A stretch of 5,011 bases of DNA from Candidatus Woesearchaeota archaeon (GCA_009691355.1 SICW01000056.1:1-5011); one strand, 5' to 3'. Numbered from the stretch's first letter, positions 1-4,929 are shown. Numbers and translations are program-made. Notes: generated from the letters alone by a model not told the origin.

Positions 1-609
1 TTTTTGGCTCTTGGTTTTTTGGTTTTAGGGTTTCTGGTCTTTACTCTTTGTGTAAACTTTTTTAAAAAGAAAAAGATACATTCTCAAGCTCCTAAGTCTC
101 ACCAAAATGGTTTTTTTTCTCGTTTTTTTGATACACAAAAATCCCCATCTAAGATTTTATCTCAGACTCATTATGCGAAAATTGAGAAAGTTAGGGATGA
201 AGAGGAAAATGTAGATCAAAGAAATGAAGAATTAGCAAGTTTAAAAGAGGATATTCTTCATGAATATCCTAAAGTTCTTGATGAAGAAGTTCGAAGAGTT
301 CTCAAAGTTACTGATGATCTTCTTGGGGAAATACCGGAAGATAAAGTTACTACCTTTGTTCATTCTCCTGACTTTGAAATATATAAAAAAGTGATGAAAA
401 AAGTGTATGAACCTCTACATGAAAATACTGCAGAAATTGAAAAAATGAAACAAGTTCTAGATCTTTTTGAAAAGGGAGTTGTTGATGGTGATGAGGCGCG
501 TAGATTGTTGGGGCTTCCTGTACGGTATGTGCATATAGTTAAAACTGAAAAGAAAGATAAAGACCAGGTTCTTCAGGAATTAAAGAAGGTGAGATATGAA
601 ACGAACTAG
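1..609 (+). CDS. Membrane-anchored charged helical protein, 5' end outside window
   Basis: The reading frame is open from the first base, so the true start probably lies upstream. A TTG at 4 is in frame, but using it would put a membrane helix at residue 2. Numbering from that TTG, residues 2-20 form one hydrophobic segment followed by KKKK, which suggests an N-terminal anchor with a cytoplasmic body. Residues 25-60 are a polar linker. About 60-155 is highly charged and probably helical or coiled-coil. Near residues 100-130 is a stretch (DDLLGEIPEDKV, then SPDFEIYKKV) of a style I associate with archaeal helical proteins of unknown function. Around 155-172, a short EKGVVDGDEARRLLGL segment looks like a small helix-turn-helix hairpin. 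I cannot name a family. The gene overlaps the following MinD-like gene by 14 bases, so the two are probably co-transcribed and translationally coupled. A membrane scaffold or partner for that ATPase is an inference from position only. Confidence 0.75.
   Translation, partial: FLALGFLVLGFLVFTLCVNFFKKKKIHSQAPKSHQNGFFSRFFDTQKSPSKILSQTHYAKIEKVRDEEENVDQRNEELASLKEDILHEYPKVLDEEVRRVLKVTDDLLGEIPEDKVTTFVHSPDFEIYKKVMKKVYEPLHENTAEIEKMKQVLDLFEKGVVDGDEARRLLGLPVRYVHIVKTEKKDKDQVLQELKKVRYETN
586..592 (+). promoter_or_regulatory. Shine-Dalgarno site for the MinD-like gene
   Basis: AAGGTGA lies 3 bases before the ATG at 596, inside the 3' end of the upstream gene. It matches the GGAGGTGA complement of the archaeal 16S rRNA tail. 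It supports 596 as the start and indicates translation from an internal position of a longer mRNA. Confidence 0.7.
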
Positions 610-1336
610 GATTATTGGAATTGTTTCTGTCAAAGGGGGTGTTGGGAAAACAAGTATTACGAGTAATTTAGGAGCAGTACTCGCAAAGAATTTTGGGAAG
701 AAGGTTCTTCTTGTTGATGCGAATTTTTCTGCACCGAACTTGGCTATGCACCTAGGGGTTGTGCAACCAGAAGTTACGATTCATCATGTGCTTGATGGAA
801 AGCATCATATCTTTACAGCAGTGCATGACTTTGAGGATAGCTTTCATTTTATCCCAGCAAGCCTCTATTATCCTAAACGTGTTTCTTATGACAGTTTTAA
901 AAGTAAGCTGAAACATTTTTCTGGAAAGTATGATTATATTCTTATCGATGCGTCTCCTTCACAGGAAATTAGTGCTACGTTAGATGCAGCTGATGCATTG
1001 CTTGTTGTGTTAAGCCCAGATTTTCCTACAGTCAGTACCAGTGTGAGCACGGTACGGCTAATTGAAAAAAGTAAAAAGCAATTATTAGGTTTGGTTTTGA
1101 ATAGGGTGCAAAAAAAATCTTTTGAATTGAAAAGAAAAGAAATTGAAGACACCTTAGGGTATTCTGTTTTGGCTACTCTTCCTGAAGATCAAAGGATGTT
1201 TCATTCTCTTGCTGCGATGCGTCCTTATACTCTTTTGTATCCACAGAGAAAGCTTACAGAGAAATATATAGCTCTTGCGCAACATGTTACTGGAGAAACC
1301 CTTCCTAAAGTGCGTTCTCGTTGGTGGCCTTTCTAA
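596..1336 (+). CDS. MinD/ParA-family P-loop ATPase
   Basis: This is a 246-residue member of the SIMIBI-class ATPases (MinD/ParA/Mrp group), which typically dimerise on ATP and cycle between membrane or partner-bound and free forms. A deviant Walker A motif KGGVGKT is at 13-19, with signature Lys13 and P-loop Lys18. The switch I/A' Asp41 is in LLVDANFSAPN, the Walker B motif YILIDASPS has Asp118, and the nucleotide-base motif LVLNRV is at 166-171 (Asn169). Length is typical for MinD. The C-terminus lacks the classic long amphipathic MinD helix and instead ends in a basic-aromatic tail, RSRWWPF. ATG 596 has a good Shine-Dalgarno site and is directly followed by the expected first beta strand. 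The gene overlaps the upstream membrane protein by 14 bases and is followed by a membrane winged-helix gene. In a pilin-containing neighbourhood, a role in positioning or controlling a surface filament is plausible. A division-site or DNA-partition role cannot be excluded. Confidence 0.9.
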   Translation: MKRTRIIGIVSVKGGVGKTSITSNLGAVLAKNFGKKVLLVDANFSAPNLAMHLGVVQPEVTIHHVLDGKHHIFTAVHDFEDSFHFIPASLYYPKRVSYDSFKSKLKHFSGKYDYILIDASPSQEISATLDAADALLVVLSPDFPTVSTSVSTVRLIEKSKKQLLGLVLNRVQKKSFELKRKEIEDTLGYSVLATLPEDQRMFHSLAAMRPYTLLYPQRKLTEKYIALAQHVTGETLPKVRSRWWPF

Positions 1337-1343
1337 CGCAAGC

Positions 1344-1352
1344 TTTTTATAG
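1344..1352 (+). promoter_or_regulatory. Possible TATA box for a leaderless transcript starting at 1375
   Basis: TTTTTATAG lies just after the MinD-like stop codon, with its TTTATAG core 29 bases before the ATG at 1375. The two clearer leaderless promoters in this window (boxes at 3208 and 3600) have spacings of 30 and 32 bases. No Shine-Dalgarno site precedes 1375, which fits leaderless initiation. AT-richness makes chance matches common. Confidence 0.4.
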
Positions 1353-1374
1353 ATTCACACCCTTTTTTAGTTAC

Positions 1375-1869
1375 ATGGGGCTTTATAAGAAAAGTATAGA
1401 AAAAAGTAATGTTGCTTCTTCTGTACAAGAAAAGCCTCTTACTCAGAAGAAAGAAGAATCTCCACCAAAAAAAATAGATGCTACAAAACCGGTCACTTCT
1501 TTTCGTACAGACATTGATAAATTTTATCATATTTTAGAACTTTCTGCAGACCCTGTCTTGCATACAAAGGTGCTTGAGATTCTGGATGTTTCTTCTTCAC
1601 AAGTTGAAGATTGGGCGAAGCTTTTAGAAAAACAGGGCATTTTAGACATTGACTATACTACGACTGGTGGAGTCTTGTATAACCTAAAGGGAGCTTTACC
1701 TCAACAAAAAAAAGAAATTCTTTCCGAGAATATATTTTTTCCACAAGGAAAAAAAAGGGTTATCTTTCTTGTTCTTCTTTTGCTCATCGCTGTTGTACTT
1801 GTGTATTATTTCTTTTCAGCTTCTATCCTCTCTTTTTTTAGTGCTCTTTTTTCTGGAGGAGGAGCATGA
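1375..1869 (+). CDS. Winged-helix protein with a C-terminal membrane anchor
   Basis: From ATG 1375 this is 164 residues. Residues 1-44 are a basic, Lys/Pro/Ser-rich, probably disordered tail. About 45-106 look like a winged helix: a first helix (DKFYHILEL), VLEILDVSSSQVEDWAKLLEKQGIL as helix-turn-helix, then a short Tyr-containing strand (DIDYTTTG) as the wing. The segment W-A-K-L-L-E-K-x-G-I-L is typical of archaeal winged-helix proteins near secretion or pilus genes, as I recall it. Residues 128-148 form a strong membrane helix, followed by a second hydrophobic patch to 160 and a GGGA end. The winged helix should face the cytoplasm. In-frame TTG 1321 and GTG 1324 would add 18 or 17 residues but overlap the previous gene and lack a Shine-Dalgarno site. 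I prefer 1375, where MGLYKK resembles normal starts. DNA binding is not proven; protein-protein docking is as likely. The exact function is unknown. Confidence 0.75.
   Translation: MGLYKKSIEKSNVASSVQEKPLTQKKEESPPKKIDATKPVTSFRTDIDKFYHILELSADPVLHTKVLEILDVSSSQVEDWAKLLEKQGILDIDYTTTGGVLYNLKGALPQQKKEILSENIFFPQGKKRVIFLVLLLLIAVVLVYYFFSASILSFFSALFSGGGA
1855..1864 (+). promoter_or_regulatory. Shine-Dalgarno site inside the end of the winged-helix gene
   Basis: GGAGGAGGAG ends one base before the ATG at 1866, and its first GGAG repeats sit at normal spacing. The same bases encode the Gly-Gly-Gly-Ala tail of the upstream protein. Together with the ATGA start/stop overlap this predicts tight translational coupling. 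Confidence 0.75.
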
Positions 1870-2138
1870 CACGCCAACTTTTAGAAACATACACTCTTGT
1901 TTCTGATGGAATTACAGGAGTAGTTTCTATCTATCAGGATAGTGAGGAAAATGTTGGGCTTTATGATCTTGTGAATAGAGGTTATGAATTAGAAGAAAAG
2001 AGTTTAATACATGAGTTTGCCTTTCTTCAGCAGCTTCAGAAAAAATATCCCTCTTTGAGTTATCCAAAGCTCTTTGCAAAGTATTACTCTCTTCATATTT
2101 GGTATCTTGAAGATTACTCTTCAGACAATCTATTTTAG
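1866..2138 (+). CDS. Small protein resembling the N-terminal tip of a secretion/pilus ATPase
   Basis: This is a 90-residue soluble protein. Its ATG shares an ATGA overlap with the TGA of the winged-helix gene and has a strong Shine-Dalgarno site, so start and expression are well supported. Residues 5-36 (LLETYTLVSDGI, then VSIYQDSEENVGLYDLV) recall, from memory of the family, the first strands of archaeal TadA/ArlI-like type II/IV secretion ATPases, which often open with a pattern like LEEYxVxxDGIxVxVxIYR followed by VPxYEV. The rest (38-90) is helical and aromatic-rich, and no P-loop, Walker B, Asp-box or His-box follows. There is no open continuation before the pilin gene. It may be a truncated remnant of such an ATPase or a free-standing adaptor domain. 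The resemblance is suggestive, not proven, and the protein may also be an unrelated lineage-specific product. Confidence 0.65.
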   Translation: MTRQLLETYTLVSDGITGVVSIYQDSEENVGLYDLVNRGYELEEKSLIHEFAFLQQLQKKYPSLSYPKLFAKYYSLHIWYLEDYSSDNLF

Positions 2139-2145
2139 GGTAAAC

Positions 2146-2154
2146 TATTTAAAT
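2146..2154 (+). promoter_or_regulatory. TATA box of the pilin gene
   Basis: TATTTAAAT fits the archaeal TATA consensus and is preceded by a purine-rich GGGTAAAC stretch that could serve as a BRE. Transcription would start around 2173-2178. That leaves a leader of about 20 bases carrying the GGAGGTGG Shine-Dalgarno site. It implies that the pilin is made separately from the upstream cluster. Confidence 0.65.
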
Positions 2155-2184
2155 TAGCTTTTCTATCTTTATTTTGGTCATTTT

Positions 2185-2192
2185 GGAGGTGG
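2185..2192 (+). promoter_or_regulatory. Strong Shine-Dalgarno site of the pilin gene
   Basis: GGAGGTGG lies 4 bases before the ATG at 2197. It is one of the best matches to the anti-Shine-Dalgarno sequence in the window, fitting a highly expressed structural protein, and it fixes the start codon. Confidence 0.8.
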
Positions 2193-2196
2193 CGTT

Positions 2197-2652
2197 ATGA
2201 ATAAAAGAGGACAAGGTGCGACAGAATATTTAATTATTCTTGCTGTTGTTGTTATTATTGCGCTCATTTTGGCTGGTGTTTTAGGTGGTATTCCTGGTAT
2301 TGGGAAATCTTCATCCAAACAGGCATCTGAAGCATATTGGGGCACTACTGATGTAGCAATTACCAATTATTATTTGAGTGCTGCTACGGATGTGTTGACA
2401 GTTACACTTAGAGATAATCTTGATACTAGTATTCGAGTACAGAACATTAGTGTTGCCGGGACTGTAAATGGGAGTTCAACGTTTACTTTATCCCCAGGTG
2501 GGACCCAAACAACTAGTGTTGCGAAAGCTTGTACTGCTACAGGTGATACCTTTGAATTTACGCCTGTCATTATACAGTACTCAGATTTATCCACGGGAGC
2601 TAACTATACTTTTACAGGTACTGTTGCTCTTTCAGGAGTTTGTGCTGCTTAA
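2197..2652 (+). CDS. Class III signal peptide protein (archaeal type IV pilin-like)
   Basis: This 151-residue prepilin probably builds a surface filament. The N-terminus MNKRGQGATEYLIIL is a textbook class III signal: a short basic leader, cleavage expected between Gly5 and Gln6 by an EppA/FlaK-type prepilin peptidase, and Glu at position +5 of the mature protein (Glu10). A hydrophobic helix at about 11-31 follows and would form the filament core. The head (about 45-151) is Thr/Ser-rich with alternating beta-strand patterns. It has three N-glycosylation sequons (Asn83, Asn91, Asn136) and exactly two cysteines (Cys112 and Cys149) that could form a disulfide closing the C-terminus. It has its own TATA box and Shine-Dalgarno site and a terminator at its stop. 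The upstream MinD-like and winged-helix membrane genes may belong to the same filament system. Whether it is a major or minor pilin cannot be told here. Confidence 0.92.
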   Translation: MNKRGQGATEYLIILAVVVIIALILAGVLGGIPGIGKSSSKQASEAYWGTTDVAITNYYLSAATDVLTVTLRDNLDTSIRVQNISVAGTVNGSSTFTLSPGGTQTTSVAKACTATGDTFEFTPVIIQYSDLSTGANYTFTGTVALSGVCAA

Positions 2653-2671
2653 GCAGATTTTTTCTTTTTTT
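2645..2671 (+). terminator. Palindrome plus T-tract terminator of the pilin gene
   Basis: CTGCTTAAGCAG (2645-2656) is a perfect 12-base palindrome that contains the TAA stop codon. It can fold as a 4-bp stem with a TTAA loop. It is followed immediately by A, T6, C, T7 (2657-2671). T-tracts alone terminate archaeal transcription, so the signal is strong with or without the small hairpin. Confidence 0.75.
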
Positions 2672-2685
2672 GATAAACATGTTTG

Positions 2686-2691
2686 TTATAC
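2686..2691 (+). promoter_or_regulatory. Weak candidate TATA box for the DUF1801 gene
   Basis: TTATAC is the best TATA-like element between the pilin terminator and the ATG at 2743. It would give a leader of roughly 25-30 bases. The match is poor. A promoter must exist somewhere here if the upstream terminator works, but its position is uncertain. Confidence 0.25.
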
Positions 2692-2742
2692 TTCTTTTTG
2701 ATAAGGGATGAAGATAAAAAAACTTAAAGAGATTTGTGAAAA

Positions 2743-3177
2743 ATGAATATGTTTAAACAAGTTAAGGCGAAATCAATTAAAGAATATTTTAATATGCTTC
2801 CAAAAGAAAGGCGTGAGCCAATGGAGTTCTTGGATAGGCTTATTAGGAAGGCAGCGCCGTCCCTTAAGCCCATTTTTTCTGATAATATGCTTGGATATGG
2901 CACGTTTGCTTGTAAAAACTATAAGAAGGAAGTTATTGACTGGCCAATTATTGCTCTGGCAAATCAGAAAAATGATATTAGTGTGTATATTTGCGCGGTT
3001 GAAGATGGGAAATATATTGCTGAAAAATATAAACAGGAATTAGGTAAAGTTACTGTAGGTAAAAGTTGTATTCATTTCAAGAAGATTGAAGATCTTCATC
3101 TTAAAACGCTAGAGAAAGTTATAAAATACGCAGAAAAATTTCCTGGTTTAGTTGGAGTTGGCGAACACCATAAATAG
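2743..3177 (+). CDS. DUF1801 (YdhG-like) domain protein
   Basis: This is a 144-residue soluble protein that fits the DUF1801/YdhG family from end to end. It shows an N-terminal helical part (YFNMLPKERREPMEFLDRLI, then RKAAPSLKP) and a central MLGYGTFA segment matching the family's usual 'GMPxY' region. A strand ISVYICAVEDG and the C-terminal GKVTVGKSCIHFKKIEDL block, the most recognisable signature, follow. Bacillus members of this family have been linked to iron handling, but most members, including archaeal ones, have no settled function. The start is ATG 2743, with ATG 2749 as an alternative. GTGA at 2736-2739 is a partial Shine-Dalgarno match 3 bases upstream. The gene stands alone between a strong upstream terminator and a downstream T-rich region. 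The family is mainly bacterial, so transfer from bacteria is possible, but the sequence alone does not prove it. Confidence 0.85.
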   Translation: MNMFKQVKAKSIKEYFNMLPKERREPMEFLDRLIRKAAPSLKPIFSDNMLGYGTFACKNYKKEVIDWPIIALANQKNDISVYICAVEDGKYIAEKYKQELGKVTVGKSCIHFKKIEDLHLKTLEKVIKYAEKFPGLVGVGEHHK

Positions 3178-3182
3178 ACCTA

Positions 3183-3200
3183 ATTTATTTTGTATTTTTT
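3183..3200 (+). terminator. T-rich terminator candidate after the DUF1801 gene
   Basis: ATTTATTTTGTATTTTTT starts shortly after the TAG at 3175-3177 and ends in six T residues (3195-3200). There is no hairpin. Archaeal RNA polymerase can stop at such tracts, and a new promoter starts just downstream, so termination here makes sense. Confidence 0.45.
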
Positions 3201-3207
3201 CGTTACA

Positions 3208-3217
3208 TTTATAAAAG
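3208..3217 (+). promoter_or_regulatory. TATA box of the secreted six-Cys protein gene (leaderless)
   Basis: TTTATAAAAG is a near-consensus archaeal TATA box beginning 30 bases before the ATG at 3238. With the usual distance, transcription starts at or next to the A of ATG. The lack of a Shine-Dalgarno site in the pyrimidine-rich stretch before the ATG agrees with a leaderless mRNA. Confidence 0.75.
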
Positions 3218-3237
3218 ACATTTCCTTCTAAACTTCT

Positions 3238-3582
3238 ATGAAAATAGAGGTTGCTTTAGTATTTACTTTGGTCTTGAGTTTTACCCTTGTTTCTGCAAAC
3301 CTTTTGGTTCCTTGTTCTGAAGATGTGCAATGTGATCTTTCTTTAGGTGGAAAATATTCTTGTGTACAACGGGTGTGTACTGAAGAATCTGTTGTTTCTG
3401 TTCCTGAAGTTAGTGGAAGTCTTATTCCTCAAACACGAGAAATTTCTTGGAGTCTTCTTTCTCTTGAAGAGAATCAACATACTGAAAGTTGTACGCAAAA
3501 TGGTTGTCTTTCCTTTGCACCTGTGAAACAGCAGAATTCTTTACAGAAATTTATTGATTTTGTCTTGTATCTGAACGTATAG
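3238..3582 (+). CDS. Small secreted cysteine-rich protein
   Basis: This 114-residue protein has a Sec-type signal peptide: MKIE, a hydrophobic core at about 5-18, and a VSA/N cleavage site after Ala20. The mature part has six cysteines (26, 32, 42, 47, 85, 90). The first four form a C-x5-C-x9-C-x4-C module resembling the small Cys-rich modules often seen in surface proteins of DPANN archaea, probably two disulfides. The last pair, C-x4-C, lies in a second segment (ESCTQNGC), giving a possible third disulfide. A Ser/Val/Pro-rich linker at about 50-80 separates them. The last 14 residues are moderately hydrophobic and may pack against the fold or membrane. The start at 3238 is set by the TATA box and the signal peptide. 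It is a single-gene unit, with its own promoter and another promoter right after it. The function is unknown; an extracellular or cell-surface role is inferred. Confidence 0.8.
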   Translation: MKIEVALVFTLVLSFTLVSANLLVPCSEDVQCDLSLGGKYSCVQRVCTEESVVSVPEVSGSLIPQTREISWSLLSLEENQHTESCTQNGCLSFAPVKQQNSLQKFIDFVLYLNV

Positions 3583-3599
3583 TTTTTACTTCTCAAATA

Positions 3600-3608
3600 C
3601 TTATAAAT
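3600..3608 (+). promoter_or_regulatory. TATA box of the purA-like gene (leaderless)
   Basis: CTTATAAAT begins 32 bases before the ATG at 3632, so the mRNA should start at or within a base or two of the start codon. No Shine-Dalgarno site lies in the T-rich segment between them. This placement favours ATG 3632 over the in-frame TTG at 3626. Confidence 0.72.
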
Positions 3609-3631
3609 GGAGTTTTCTGTTTTGTTTGTTT

Positions 3632-4915
3632 ATGCTTGATATTGTTGTTGGTGCACAGTTTGGAGATGAGGGAAAGGGGAGAATTGTACATAATCTGGCA
3701 TTATTAGATTCTTATTTTGCAGGTATACGTGCACAGGGTGCAAATAATGCGGGGCATACAGTTATGCATGAAGGTGTTTTATACAAGCTTCATCTTATTC
3801 CCTCTGCTGTGCTTGCAGGAAAACAAGGATTTCTTGGAAGAGGAATGGCATTAAATTTAGATGTTCTTGTTAATGAAATTGAAGGTTTACGAGAAAAAGG
3901 AATTGATCCTCAGCTGGTTATAGATCCACGTGCACATGTGATTATGCCTTGGCATATTCAGCTTGATGGTGTGAATGAAAAAGCAAATGGAAATAGTGCT
4001 GCTGGGTCTACAGGAAGAGGGGTTGCTCCTGTGTATGCGTCTAAGCATGAACGTACAGGCATACGTGTAGCTGATTTTTTTGGAGATTCAGATAGAGTTA
4101 TGTCTATGGCTTCTTTGTATGCAGGAAGAGTTGCTTCTGTTTGTCCTGGAAAAGAAAAAGAGGAGTTGTTGGAGGAGTATCTTACAGCTACTTTAAGAAC
4201 TATTCGTAGAGCTTCTTTTCTTCTTCCTTCTTTGAAAGATGTTTCTGTTACTGTTGATACTTTATTACGGCAAAACAAGGATTTAGTTGGTGAGTGTGCA
4301 CAATCAGAAATGATTGATGTTGATAGTCCTTACTATCCTCGAGGAACCTCTTCTGGGACTGGTGCTCCTGGGTTTCTTAATGGAATCGGGCTCATGCCAG
4401 TAGGGCAGATGAGACATATTATTGGAGCTGCTAAGGGCTATGTTACTCGAGTAGGAAATGGGGCATTTATTACTGAGATTCAAGGAGATTTTGCAGAAAC
4501 ATTGCGTCAAAAAGGTGGAGAGTTTGGAACAACTACAGGAAGGCCGCGAAGAGTAGGTTGGTTTGATGTTCCTATGGTGAAGTATGCAGCTAGAACATCT
4601 GGATTTACTGGTCTAGCTATTACCAAGTTAGATATTCTTGGTGGCATGGATGAAATTCCTGTTGCTATCCATTATGATGAAGGAGATGTAATTCCTTGTT
4701 TGAACTATGACAACGTTACTCCTCAATATAGAATGATGAAAGGGTGGCCTGAAATGACTGAAGATCTGTATCGTTTGCAGTTTGAGAATGGAATAGGACG
4801 TATTCCTCATCCAGGTTTACGTGCTTATCTAGAAATGATTCAAGATGAAATACAAGTTCCTATTTCTCAAGTTTGTTTTGGACAAAGTAGTTCTGCGTAT
4901 ATTTCCTATATTTAG
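3632..4915 (+). CDS. purA: Adenylosuccinate synthetase family protein
   Basis: This 427-residue protein is close to the usual bacterial-type length (about 430). The family joins IMP and aspartate, using GTP, to make adenylosuccinate, the first step from IMP to AMP. Visible motifs are QFGDEGKG at 9-16 (catalytic Asp12, Lys15), NNAGHT with catalytic His42, GSTGRGVAPVY at 125-135 with Lys138, Arg141 and Arg145 of the IMP/dimer region, Gln224, and Thr239 in GTSSG. Further motifs are TRVGNGAF at 272-279, FGTTTGRPRRVGW at 298-310 (aspartate-binding arginine loop), and the guanine-specificity motif TKLD at 331-334. Several normally invariant spots differ: EGAQG reads ECAQS, TSSN reads TSSG, and the C-terminal GPxR loop reads FGQSSSA. 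It is therefore a divergent member. IMP amination is the best guess, but altered substrate use is possible. The start is the leaderless ATG; TTG 3626 is rejected. The next gene begins 22 bases downstream. Confidence 0.9.
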   Translation: MLDIVVGAQFGDEGKGRIVHNLALLDSYFAGIRAQGANNAGHTVMHEGVLYKLHLIPSAVLAGKQGFLGRGMALNLDVLVNEIEGLREKGIDPQLVIDPRAHVIMPWHIQLDGVNEKANGNSAAGSTGRGVAPVYASKHERTGIRVADFFGDSDRVMSMASLYAGRVASVCPGKEKEELLEEYLTATLRTIRRASFLLPSLKDVSVTVDTLLRQNKDLVGECAQSEMIDVDSPYYPRGTSSGTGAPGFLNGIGLMPVGQMRHIIGAAKGYVTRVGNGAFITEIQGDFAETLRQKGGEFGTTTGRPRRVGWFDVPMVKYAARTSGFTGLAITKLDILGGMDEIPVAIHYDEGDVIPCLNYDNVTPQYRMMKGWPEMTEDLYRLQFENGIGRIPHPGLRAYLEMIQDEIQVPISQVCFGQSSSAYISYI

Positions 4916-4929
4916 TTATGGTTCTCTAA

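Noticed and set aside
2675..2684. AAACATGTTT palindrome as a possible operator before the DUF1801 gene
   Set aside because: Only ten bases, AT-rich, with no extended symmetry or second copy, and poorly placed relative to any clear TATA box.
2468..2701. Alternative + strand frame overlapping the end of the pilin
   Set aside because: It lies almost wholly inside the well-supported pilin gene, crosses the terminator, and its product is low-complexity Leu/Val-rich with no motif.
3626..3631. In-frame TTG start two codons before the purA-like ATG
   Set aside because: The TATA box places the mRNA 5' end at about 3631-3632, and family members begin directly before the first beta strand, so ATG 3632 fits better.
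3958..4278. Antisense open frame of 106 codons within the purA-like gene
   Set aside because: The + strand encodes clear PurA motifs throughout. The antisense peptide shows no recognisable domain, promoter or Shine-Dalgarno site and is explained by codon bias.
3632..4915. Identification as phage-type PurZ (2-aminoadenine synthesis)
   Set aside because: PurZ enzymes are shorter (about 340-350 residues) and have lost the catalytic Asp of GDEGKG. Here Asp12 and the full ~427-residue length are kept, and no viral genes are seen nearby.
4918..4929. ATG directly after the purA-like stop
   Set aside because: It meets a TAA stop after three codons, so it cannot be the start of the next gene; ATG 4938 opens a longer frame.
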